Part shown: positions 1 through 7,370 of the stretch, piece after piece
How positions within the stretch are numbered: the first letter of the stretch is position 1
Layout of the letters: every line of letters starts with the position of its first letter
Assembly (NCBI GenBank): GCA_964611185.1
Contig: CAZSXE010000014.1
Coordinates: 1-52,950, forward strand
Origin: CAAGNP01 sp964611185
GTDB taxonomy: Bacteria; Bacteroidota; Bacteroidia; Bacteroidales; UBA932
Direction of reading: 5' to 3'
Length of the DNA: 52,950 bases
Position numbers and translations under genes: made by a program
Notes under the pieces: model-generated
What the model saw: the letters and a program-made list of their open reading frames with translations, nothing else
Told to the model about the DNA's origin: nothing
The model's database searches: none

Positions 1-26
1 AAGCGAAGTAAATAAAGGTGCCCTCA

Positions 27-79
27 GGCACCACATAAAAAGAGAGGCTTGAAACAAGCCTCTCTTTTTATGTGGTGCC
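27..79 (-). terminator. Long palindromic terminator overlapping the tRNA-Phe 3' end
   Basis: Two perfectly complementary 25-base arms (27-51 and 55-79) are separated by a 3-base AAA loop. Read leftward, as the tRNA is transcribed, this is a very long hairpin whose first seven bases are the last bases of the tRNA (73-79). A second copy of the acceptor tail motif GGTGCC at 17-22 can pair with 27-32 to form an alternative small hairpin, followed by TTTATTTA on the minus strand. It most likely acts as a terminator or processing signal for the tRNA transcript, because no classic long T-run follows. Confidence 0.65.
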
Positions 80-145
80 ACCGGGAATTGAACCAGGGAC
101 ACAAGGATTTTCAGTCCTTTGCTCTACCAACTGAGCTATGGCACC
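73..145 (-). tRNA. tRNA-Phe (anticodon GAA)
   Basis: The minus strand folds into a standard 73-base cloverleaf. The acceptor stem is GGTGCCA paired with TGGCACC, discriminator A, D-arm GCTC/GAGC, anticodon stem AAGGA/TCCTT with loop CTGAAAA (anticodon GAA), a 5-base variable loop and T-loop TTCAATT. CCA is not encoded, since the bases after the discriminator are CAT. The T stem CCTGG/CCCGG has a central U-C mismatch, which is unusual but not disabling. A consensus Bacteroidetes promoter lies immediately upstream and a long hairpin follows. Confidence 0.95.
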
Positions 146-161
146 ATTTGATTTGGGACTG

Positions 162-191
162 CAAAAATATGTTTAATTTTTTTATCGGCAA
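162..191 (-). promoter_or_regulatory. Promoter of tRNA-Phe
   Basis: On the minus strand, TTG (191-189) is followed after exactly 19 bases by TATTTTTG (169-162). This is a full match to the Bacteroidetes primary sigma pattern TTG-N19-TAnnTTTG. It lies 16 bases upstream of the mature tRNA 5' end. Confidence 0.8.
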
Positions 192-209
192 AATTTAATT
201 GAAATATTG

Positions 210-217
210 TATCTTCG
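210..217 (+). promoter_or_regulatory. -7 box of the priA-like gene
   Basis: TATCTTCG matches TAnnTTTG at seven of eight positions. Transcription would begin about 4-7 bases downstream, at or next to the GTG at 222, so the mRNA may be leaderless. No clear -33 TTG is visible. Confidence 0.5.
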
Positions 218-221
218 CGGG

Positions 222-1946
222 GTGGAAAAATATGCTAAAAAATATGTCGAGGTTATTTTACCGATTAAATTCCGGGACACAGTAACTTACTCCGTCCCGG
301 ATGAATTGAACGATAAAATAGCCATTGGAAGCAGAGTCGAAGTTAAGCTTGCCAACAAAAAATATAAAGGAATAGTCGAAAACATCACCTTCAATCCTCA
401 ATACGACATACGCAGAATCAAAGATATTGACGGCATTGACGACTTTCCGCCGGTGGCAATAAGCCAGATAGCTCTATGGAAATCGGTATCCGACTACTAC
501 CTTTGCAGCATGGGAGAAGTACTTAAGGCCGCATCGGCATATATGATTGAACCGCTTAAAAGGACAAAAAAAGAAAAAAACGATGACTCAGACCCGTCTT
601 CTTCCTCCAAAGCACAGGAACTTAAACCACTCACCACTATCCACCAAAACGCACTTGACGAGATAAATTATCTTCATAAAGAGAAAAAAACGATACTTTT
701 AAGCGGCGCATCATGTTCCGGTAAAACAGAGATAATACTACATCTGATAAAAGAATACACTGAAGAAAGTAAAAATGTCCTCATACTCACACCTGACTTA
801 TCCTCCTGCAAGCTCCTTGAAAAGCGACTTAATAAAATATCAGGACTGAAGTTAATAACATATCACTCAAAACTCACCGAAGCCAAAAGGCGTAACGCCG
901 TTGAGACGATACGCTCCCATTCTGACGGCGGAATCGTCATTCTCGGACTTCGCTCCTCCATCTTCCTTCCTATCGAAAATCTGGGACTGATAACCATATT
1001 TCACGAGCACGACTCATCATACAAGCAATCCGATCCTGCTCCGAGATACAACGGCAGAGACACAGCCATCATGCTTGCAAAAGTCACCGGAGCAAATATA
1101 ATATTGACATCCTCCACCCCATCACTTGAGTCATTGTACAATGTACAAATGGGAAAATTCAGCGAAGTTCACCTCGACACTCCACCCATAGAAGACACAG
1201 AATCTGAAATAAAAATCATTGACACCAAAAGAGAAGTTCGCAAAAATGCAATGAAAGGATCTTTTTCGATAAGCCTCATAAAAATAATCGAAAAAGGGAT
1301 AAAAGAAAATAAACAAATTGCCGTTTTCCTCCCAAAACGCTCATTCATCTCCGACGAAGAACTTGCAATAGAGATAGGAGAGACATTTCACGATTTTGCA
1401 ATCGACATTTACAGCGATATCTCCGCACTCGAATCTCTCCGCGTAAAGCCAACTATTATTGCCCTTCTTCAAGCAGAATCCCTCTTTAACTCCCAAGATT
1501 TCAGAGCAGACGAAAAAGCATTTCAATACCTTAACAGAATATACAGTGTATTGAAAAAAGGGAAAGAAAAAGGGATACTCATCATACAAACGACCATCCC
1601 CACACACCCCCTGTTTAAAAAAGACTCATCTGAAATAATAAAATCGCTTTTAGAAGAGCGAAAAGAATTTGATCTGCCACCATATACAAGAATGATCCAG
1701 ATATCCATAAAAGACATATTCAAAGATCGTCTTGAAAGAAATGCAGAGACAATTAGAAGACAGATAACAAAAGCCGGGGTAACAAACATCTCCGGTCCTA
1801 CCCCTCCCCCTTTTGAAAAAGACGAAAAAAGACACACTCTTTTCTTCAGAATAAAGCTGAAAAGAGATAAAAATTCTGAAAAGATAAAGAAAGAAATTTA
1901 CAACAACATCAAGGGAGATATCACCATCGATGTAGATCCACTATAG
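222..1946 (+). CDS. priA: PriA-like primosomal protein with eroded helicase motifs
   Basis: The N-terminus (YVEVILPIKFRDTVTYSVP) and C-terminus (EFDLPPYTRM, GPTPPP, final DVDPL) identify PriA, the 3'-to-5' helicase that restarts stalled replication forks. Walker A is intact (GASCSGKT, 705-728), and YKQSDPAPRY and TPSLES are recognisable. Yet at 574 residues the protein is far shorter than the roughly 730-830 of normal PriA. The winged-helix domain is missing. The DEEH Walker B box reads FHEH (999-1010). The cysteine-rich zinc module is gone, as are the helicase motif with GTQM.SKG and the GRAGR arginine motif. The frame is open throughout, so this is domain loss rather than a frameshift. A GTG start at 222 is preferred over TTG at 207, which overlaps the promoter. 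DNA binding is probably kept; helicase activity is doubtful. Confidence 0.8.
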   Translation: MEKYAKKYVEVILPIKFRDTVTYSVPDELNDKIAIGSRVEVKLANKKYKGIVENITFNPQYDIRRIKDIDGIDDFPPVAISQIALWKSVSDYYLCSMGEVLKAASAYMIEPLKRTKKEKNDDSDPSSSSKAQELKPLTTIHQNALDEINYLHKEKKTILLSGASCSGKTEIILHLIKEYTEESKNVLILTPDLSSCKLLEKRLNKISGLKLITYHSKLTEAKRRNAVETIRSHSDGGIVILGLRSSIFLPIENLGLITIFHEHDSSYKQSDPAPRYNGRDTAIMLAKVTGANIILTSSTPSLESLYNVQMGKFSEVHLDTPPIEDTESEIKIIDTKREVRKNAMKGSFSISLIKIIEKGIKENKQIAVFLPKRSFISDEELAIEIGETFHDFAIDIYSDISALESLRVKPTIIALLQAESLFNSQDFRADEKAFQYLNRIYSVLKKGKEKGILIIQTTIPTHPLFKKDSSEIIKSLLEERKEFDLPPYTRMIQISIKDIFKDRLERNAETIRRQITKAGVTNISGPTPPPFEKDEKRHTLFFRIKLKRDKNSEKIKKEIYNNIKGDITIDVDPL

Positions 1947-1965
1947 AATAGATTACAACCAAGAA

Positions 1966-2925
1966 TCACAACAAAGGGGGATTCAAGCTGAAATTCTCCC
2001 CCACCACCACTCTTAAAGCCTGTGGCAATACAGACAGCTCTAACGGCGTAGTACCTATCACCTCCCCATCCACTTCTACACTGTCATCCATTTCAGAAAA
2101 AATACTAATACGCTTTCCCACAGTATGATACACCCCTTTAATCGTATAAATACTCCCCTTAAACAACTTACCAAAATTCAAGATAATACTCAATTTGGGT
2201 ATTTTTTCAATAATAGTGAGATTAACAAGCCCATCATTCACAACAGCATCCGGGACTTGGCTCATCCCACCTCCGCTATACCTCCCTATTCCAAATGCAG
2301 TAGAAAAAACCCTCCCCTTAAAAAATTCCTTACCATCCACGATGACCTTAAAAACCTTAGCACGAATCTTAAAAAATGACTTGACAGCACTCTTAACATA
2401 AAGAATAGCCCCCGTCTTTCCATCCTCTTTCATCTTATTACAATAATGGCAAATCATCGCATCATATCCCACCCCCGCCACATTTATCATATATCTCGTC
2501 TGAGGAACCATCGATTCGACAACATCCACCTTGCAAATATCCTGAAATATGGTTTTACCTCCGGCAATAGCACCCACAGACTGCTTATAATCGGTAGTAA
2601 CATCATACATCTTCATCCAGTCGTTTCCAGAACCCGCCGGAATTACGGCCAAAGTAATTTCAGAAGTATCAACCTCCTTTTGAAAAAAAATACCATTCAC
2701 CACCTCGTGAATAGTACCATCTCCGCCTACGGCAATCAATTTTCTATACCCCTCTCTTATCGCTTTAACAGCAAGCTCCACAGAATGATATTTATGTTTA
2801 GAGAAAATAACTTCGTACTCTATACCAAAATTAGACAACTGCTCTGATATAATCGGCCATTCGTCAAGAACCCTGTTACTTCCTGCTTTAGGATTGGCAA
2901 TTACCATCCATTCTGTTTTTACCAT
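1966..2925 (-). CDS. Diacylglycerol/lipid kinase family protein (YegS/BmrU type)
   Basis: This soluble 319-residue protein belongs to the DAGK catalytic-domain family, which phosphorylates diacylglycerol or related membrane lipids with ATP. It opens with ANPKAGSNRV near residue 10 and carries the nucleotide-binding motif GGDGTIHEVVNG at about 67-78. A later IPAGSGNDW segment is typical of the family. The C-terminal half has the beta-sandwich region with SEMDDSVEVDGEVIG. Length is normal. It converges with the priA-like gene 20 bases away and has its own -7 box at 2966-2973. The exact lipid substrate cannot be told from sequence. Confidence 0.88.
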   Translation of the reverse strand: MVKTEWMVIANPKAGSNRVLDEWPIISEQLSNFGIEYEVIFSKHKYHSVELAVKAIREGYRKLIAVGGDGTIHEVVNGIFFQKEVDTSEITLAVIPAGSGNDWMKMYDVTTDYKQSVGAIAGGKTIFQDICKVDVVESMVPQTRYMINVAGVGYDAMICHYCNKMKEDGKTGAILYVKSAVKSFFKIRAKVFKVIVDGKEFFKGRVFSTAFGIGRYSGGGMSQVPDAVVNDGLVNLTIIEKIPKLSIILNFGKLFKGSIYTIKGVYHTVGKRISIFSEMDDSVEVDGEVIGTTPLELSVLPQALRVVVGENFSLNPPLL

Positions 2926-2965
2926 ATTGTACAGCTAATAAAAATACATTTTTAGATTTTGTTCA

Positions 2966-2973
2966 CAAAAGTA
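2966..2973 (-). promoter_or_regulatory. -7 box of the lipid kinase gene
   Basis: The minus strand reads TACTTTTG, a perfect TAnnTTTG, about 40 bases upstream of the ATG at 2925. No TTG is seen at the ideal upstream spacing. Confidence 0.55.
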
Positions 2974-3004
2974 ACATAATTATCGCAGAGATAAAAAGAT
3001 TTTG

Positions 3005-3012
3005 TAAATTTG
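3005..3012 (+). promoter_or_regulatory. -7 box of the parAB operon
   Basis: TAAATTTG is a perfect TAnnTTTG, 36 bases before the parA ATG. It is divergent from, and about 30 bases clear of, the lipid kinase promoter. Confidence 0.6.
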
Positions 3013-3048
3013 CCTTTTGGAGTTTTTAATATCCGAGATATATAAAAT

Positions 3049-3816
3049 ATGGGAAAAGTAATAGCAATAGCGAATCAGAAAGGAGGAGTAGGTAAAACTA
3101 CCACAGCAATTAACCTTGCAGCATCACTCGCTGTAATGGAGAAAAAGACCCTTCTTATAGATGCCGATCCACAAGCAAATACCACATCAGGCCTCGATTT
3201 CGACCCCGATTCAGATTCGATGAAGACATTATATGAGGTTTTAATCGGGCAGCATACATTTGACGAAGTCATCCTCGATACGGAGATTATAGATCTCAAA
3301 CTGGTCCCCTCCCATATTAATCTTGTCGGAGCAGAGATAGAGATGCTTACCCTCGAAAACAGGGAAATGGTTCTAAAAGATGCATTGGCCCAGGTGAGAG
3401 ATAATTACGACTACATAATCATCGACTGTTCTCCATCGCTCGGACTTATTACCATTAATTCTCTTACAGCTGCAAATTCTGTAATAATTCCTGTCCAATG
3501 TGAATTTTTTGCACTTGAGGGACTTGGCAAGCTGCTTAATACCATCAAGCTCGTACAGAACAGACTTAATCCATCACTTCAGATAGAAGGATTCCTTCTT
3601 ACGATGTTCGATGGAAGACTGCGCCTTGCCAATCAAGTAGTAGAAGAAGTTCGTCATCATTTTGGCGACATGGTATTTAACACCCTCATACAGAGGAATG
3701 TAAGACTTAGCGAAGCCCCATCACACGGAAAGCCGGCTATCCTTTATGATGCCATATCAGCCGGTTCAAACAACTATTTGAACCTTGCGAAAGAAATAAT
3801 TAAAAAGAATTCATAA
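3049..3816 (+). CDS. parA: Chromosome-partitioning ATPase ParA (Soj)
   Basis: ParA is the Walker-type ATPase that moves ParB-bound origin regions along the nucleoid. The deviant Walker A motif KGGVGKTTT is at residues 11-19, with LLIDADPQAN at about 35-44 and IIIDCSPSLG near 122. Length (255 aa) is the family norm for chromosomal Soj proteins, and there is no N-terminal HTH as in plasmid ParA. parB follows after one base, so the pair is co-transcribed from the promoter at 3005. A Bacteroidetes -7 box and the absence of a Shine-Dalgarno fit the lineage. Confidence 0.97.
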   Translation: MGKVIAIANQKGGVGKTTTAINLAASLAVMEKKTLLIDADPQANTTSGLDFDPDSDSMKTLYEVLIGQHTFDEVILDTEIIDLKLVPSHINLVGAEIEMLTLENREMVLKDALAQVRDNYDYIIIDCSPSLGLITINSLTAANSVIIPVQCEFFALEGLGKLLNTIKLVQNRLNPSLQIEGFLLTMFDGRLRLANQVVEEVRHHFGDMVFNTLIQRNVRLSEAPSHGKPAILYDAISAGSNNYLNLAKEIIKKNS

Positions 3817-3817
3817 A

Positions 3818-4753
3818 ATGTCAAAGAAATCAGCATTAGGAAAAGGACTAAGCGCACTTATCTCAGATGCAGATGACATCCGCAGAGTAAATCGTTTCCC
3901 TGAATATGAAAGCAAGGAAACAGGTTCATCATCGGATAGCCATAAAGACACTTCACCGAATCCCGCTTCGATTACTGAAATTCCTGTTGACAAAATTGTA
4001 ACCAATCCATACCAGCCGAGAACCACATTCGACGAGGAAGCCCTCAACGCTCTTGCCGACTCCATCAGACAGCTCGGTTTAATACAGCCCATAACAGTCA
4101 GAAGTATCGGTTCCAAATATCAGATAATCAGCGGAGAAAGGCGATTCAGAGCTGCTAAATTGGCCGGAGTCCAATACATCCCTGCATATATACGAAAAGC
4201 CGATGATCAGGGGATGCTTGAGATGGCAATAGTTGAAAACATCCAGAGAGAAGACCTTAACTCCATAGAAGTAGCACTGAGTTTCCAAAGACTCATCGAA
4301 GAATGTAATCTCACTCAAGAGGCAATGGCAGACAGAGTGGGGAAAAAGCGTGCGACAATAACCAACTACCTTCGTCTTCTTAAACTTCCAGCAGAGATCC
4401 AAGTGGCGGTACGCGAAGGTAAAATTTCTATGGGACACGCCAAGGCCATTCTTTCCATCGAAGACAAAGACAAGCAAATTAAATTATGTAACCTTATAAT
4501 ATCCAACGACTTATCCGTAAGACAGTCGGAGCAGAAGGTGCAAAAAATATCTAAAACGACAGAGCCTAAAAAAGAATCAGAGACTATGGAACTTCCTGAC
4601 CCGTACTATCGAGTACTCGAGATTATGGGCAGATATTTTAATAACAACATAAGCCTCAAACGCTCTGAGAAAGGGAAAGGCAGCATAACCATTCAGTTTG
4701 CAAGCGATTCCGAAATCGAAGCCTTTTTGAAAGCAATTGAAGACTTAAAATAG
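3818..4753 (+). CDS. parB: Chromosome-partitioning protein ParB (Spo0J)
   Basis: ParB is the CTP-dependent clamp that loads at parS sites and partners ParA. The N-terminal tail KKSALGKGLSALI is the ParA-stimulating segment. The CTP-binding region has NPYQPR near 63-68, GERRFRA at 106-112 and ENIQREDLN at 140-148. The helix-turn-helix that reads parS lies at about 166-190. A dimerisation domain ends the 311-residue protein. It sits one base after parA and 11 bases before the DUF5683 gene, within one operon. I did not spot a parS palindrome in the window by eye. Confidence 0.97.
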   Translation: MSKKSALGKGLSALISDADDIRRVNRFPEYESKETGSSSDSHKDTSPNPASITEIPVDKIVTNPYQPRTTFDEEALNALADSIRQLGLIQPITVRSIGSKYQIISGERRFRAAKLAGVQYIPAYIRKADDQGMLEMAIVENIQREDLNSIEVALSFQRLIEECNLTQEAMADRVGKKRATITNYLRLLKLPAEIQVAVREGKISMGHAKAILSIEDKDKQIKLCNLIISNDLSVRQSEQKVQKISKTTEPKKESETMELPDPYYRVLEIMGRYFNNNISLKRSEKGKGSITIQFASDSEIEAFLKAIEDLK

Positions 4754-4764
4754 CTTTAGACTAA

Positions 4765-5694
4765 GTGCGGAGATTAATAATAGCAGTTATTTTTATATTA
4801 GTTGCCACATTTTGCGGCAAAGCGCAATTCTCTACCTCGGGGTTTGGCTCATCATCTTCATCATTCGGACAGGAGACAAACACCAACGAAAACGACACAG
4901 CCTCAGTCACAAAGCAATTCTCTTTCAAACAATATTTCAACGCACTCGCTCATAAAGACACAATGAAAATATCGTGGTCCTTCGGCGGATCGCTGATACT
5001 CCCCGGAACAGCCCAGATTTACAACAAGGATTACTGGAAACTTCCCGTTCTATACTGCTCAGTCGGAGGATTAGTGGCAGGGGGGATAATAAACAACTCG
5101 AGATACATAAAAACAGAGAACGAAAATTTCAAAAACAACAGTACTTACTTTTTCATAGGGGCCGCAGTCGTATATTGGGCATCACTCCTTGACGGAGTAA
5201 TGGGATACCCCACCAAGCTGAGATACCACCCCGGAAAAGCTACCGTCTATTCCATTATTTTCCCCGGACTCGGACAGGCCTACAACGGCGACTATTGGCA
5301 TATACCGGTATGGTATGCCGCACTCGGAGTATCAGGCTACTGCTGGAGCTACTATGACAAGCAATACAAGAGATACAAAAAGTTATACAATCAGGCGACC
5401 ACCGAGGGGGGTGGCTACGAAGGCAATATTTCCACAGACAATTTACTTTACTATCGCAATACCAACCGTAGATTCAGAGACTACTCCATACTTGCGACAG
5501 CTGGCATATATCTTCTTCAAGTCATTGATGCTTATGTATTTGCGACAATGCACGATTTCGATGTTTCAGATGATCTGACAGTCGATATAGCTCCTGCCAT
5601 TATCTCCCCCATTACCCCGGCATACGGAAATTATAATTATACATCAATAGGAGCCGGTAACTCTTACGGGCTCCAGCTAAACATTAAGTTTTAA
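4765..5694 (+). CDS. DUF5683 membrane protein
   Basis: The protein begins with a likely signal peptide or anchor (RRLIIAVIFILVATFCGKAQ). It contains the two glycine/proline hairpins typical of DUF5683, LPGTAQIYNKDYWKLPV and FPGLGQAYNGDYWHIPV, each followed by a hydrophobic segment, which suggests an internal duplication. The start is a GTG at 4765; no nearby in-frame ATG is available. In Bacteroidetes this family commonly follows parB and precedes a murein transglycosylase, as here. The function is unknown. The context suggests an envelope role linked to segregation or cell division, but that is inference. Confidence 0.82.
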   Translation: MRRLIIAVIFILVATFCGKAQFSTSGFGSSSSSFGQETNTNENDTASVTKQFSFKQYFNALAHKDTMKISWSFGGSLILPGTAQIYNKDYWKLPVLYCSVGGLVAGGIINNSRYIKTENENFKNNSTYFFIGAAVVYWASLLDGVMGYPTKLRYHPGKATVYSIIFPGLGQAYNGDYWHIPVWYAALGVSGYCWSYYDKQYKRYKKLYNQATTEGGGYEGNISTDNLLYYRNTNRRFRDYSILATAGIYLLQVIDAYVFATMHDFDVSDDLTVDIAPAIISPITPAYGNYNYTSIGAGNSYGLQLNIKF

Positions 5695-5699
5695 ACAAA

Positions 5700-7370
5700 A
5701 TGAATCGTTTTCTTATCCCCATTTTCACATTCTTCATTTTATCCACATCGATTTCAATCAATGCAAATGAAGCTCAAGACAGTGTTATCACAAAGAAAAA
5801 AACAAACACTCTCGGTTTCCCCAAAAGAGAAACAAGAAAAGATCTTCTTTTAGAGAAAGAATCACTATTGAAAATCATTGATTCACTAAAAAACGAAATA
5901 AGCATATTTGAACAAGAACAAATTGCCCTTTCGGACACCTTATCCACAGATGACACTATAGTCCCCGGAAGTCTTGATGTGGCAGAAAGCGAATTTATGG
6001 GGACAGATTTCCCTCAAGACACAGATTCTCTAATGAGTATATGGTACCATCAGAGGAATCTTTCGTTGGTCGAAAACGCCGACACCGATATCGATCTTGA
6101 CAGTGCCTCCCTCGTGTCAGACATACCTGATTCGGTTTATATAGAAAGGATAAGAAAAATGAACTCATTCATCTCCCTGCCCTACAACAAAATTATCAAA
6201 AACTACATAATATCATATACTCAGCGCATCCCCAATAAAACAGAAGTAATTCTCGGATTATCAAATTATTATATGCCTCTGTTTGAAGAGATATTTGACA
6301 GCTATGACCTCCCTTTAGAATTAAAATCCATGGCAATAATAGAGTCTGCACTCAATCCGAGGGCTGTTTCTCGCGTCAGCGCAAAAGGAATGTGGCAGTT
6401 TATGTACAGCACGGCAAGAAGATACAATCTCACCATTAACTCTTATGTAGATGAAAGATTCGATCCCATAAAATCAGGTTATGCCGCAGCTCAATACCTG
6501 AGAGATTCATATCTCATTTTCGGAGACTGGGTATTAGCGATTGCTTCATACAACTGCGGAGTAGGAAATGTAAACAAAGCCATCAGACGATCGGGAGGCT
6601 CCAAGGATTTTTGGGAAATATATCAATTTCTCCCGAGGGAAACGCGAGGGTACATCCCCTCTTTCATAGCCGCTCTATATGTTACAAATTACTATAAAGA
6701 GCACCAGCTTACACCCAAAAAAGTGGAGATGCCTGTACATACCGACACACTTAAAATTAACAAAATGCTTCATTTCGAGCAAGTCACCCACTACACAGGT
6801 ATTCCCTTACAAGAGCTCAGAGATCTCAATCCCCAATACCTACACGACATCGTCCCAGGTATAGAGAAAGAATACATTTTAAGATTACCATACAATTACA
6901 CCACAAAATTCGTAGAGAATGAAAAAAATCTCTACTCATACAAAGACACCGTTTATTTCAACCCTTCTGTTCTCAAAAAAATCAAAGAGACCGGCTCTAC
7001 CTCCTCCACGAGGATAGTTCACAAGGTAAAAAACGGAGAAACTCTAAGCCATATCGCATTGAAATACAGGGTAAAAGTATCGGATATTCAAAGGTGGAAC
7101 GGAATAAAAACCAATATTAGGATAGGTCAAAAAATAGTGATATACACCAACGGAGGCCCCACTGCTTCCTCATCCAACGGCAATTCAACCACCAAGACCT
7201 CCACCTCCGGAGGGTATGTAATATACACTGTTAAAAACGGAGACAATCTTTGGGATATTGCCAAGAAATTCTCAGGAGTAAGTATGAATGATATTATGGA
7301 GCTTAACGGGTTCACCTCCAAATCAAAAATCTTCCCTGGGACCAAAATCAAAATCAAAAAGTCAAATTAA
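5700..7370 (+). CDS. mltD: Membrane-bound lytic murein transglycosylase D with two LysM domains
   Basis: A signal peptide (ending near residue 22) and an acidic, partly coiled-coil stretch lead into a family-23 transglycosylase domain. The catalytic glutamate is in AIIESALNP (E215), followed by GMWQFMYSTARRY and the IASYNCGVGNV motif. Two LysM peptidoglycan-binding modules end the protein, from about residues 440 and 508. It cleaves the MurNAc-GlcNAc bond to give anhydromuropeptides in the periplasm. It lies five bases after the DUF5683 gene and overlaps the converging HhH gene by 17 bases. The gene name follows domain architecture; Bacteroidetes have several such paralogues. Confidence 0.92.
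   Translation: MNRFLIPIFTFFILSTSISINANEAQDSVITKKKTNTLGFPKRETRKDLLLEKESLLKIIDSLKNEISIFEQEQIALSDTLSTDDTIVPGSLDVAESEFMGTDFPQDTDSLMSIWYHQRNLSLVENADTDIDLDSASLVSDIPDSVYIERIRKMNSFISLPYNKIIKNYIISYTQRIPNKTEVILGLSNYYMPLFEEIFDSYDLPLELKSMAIIESALNPRAVSRVSAKGMWQFMYSTARRYNLTINSYVDERFDPIKSGYAAAQYLRDSYLIFGDWVLAIASYNCGVGNVNKAIRRSGGSKDFWEIYQFLPRETRGYIPSFIAALYVTNYYKEHQLTPKKVEMPVHTDTLKINKMLHFEQVTHYTGIPLQELRDLNPQYLHDIVPGIEKEYILRLPYNYTTKFVENEKNLYSYKDTVYFNPSVLKKIKETGSTSSTRIVHKVKNGETLSHIALKYRVKVSDIQRWNGIKTNIRIGQKIVIYTNGGPTASSSNGNSTTKTSTSGGYVIYTVKNGDNLWDIAKKFSGVSMNDIMELNGFTSKSKIFPGTKIKIKKSN

Noticed and set aside
222..1946. Frameshifted or pseudogene priA
   Set aside because: The frame is open to a normal PriA C-terminus and the missing parts are whole motifs in the middle. 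No second-frame helicase sequence (zinc cysteines or GRAGR) is visible in the overlapping frames.
3005..4753. parS site near parAB
   Set aside because: I looked for the TGTTTCACGTGAAACA palindrome around parAB and saw none by eye; a pattern search would be needed to exclude it.
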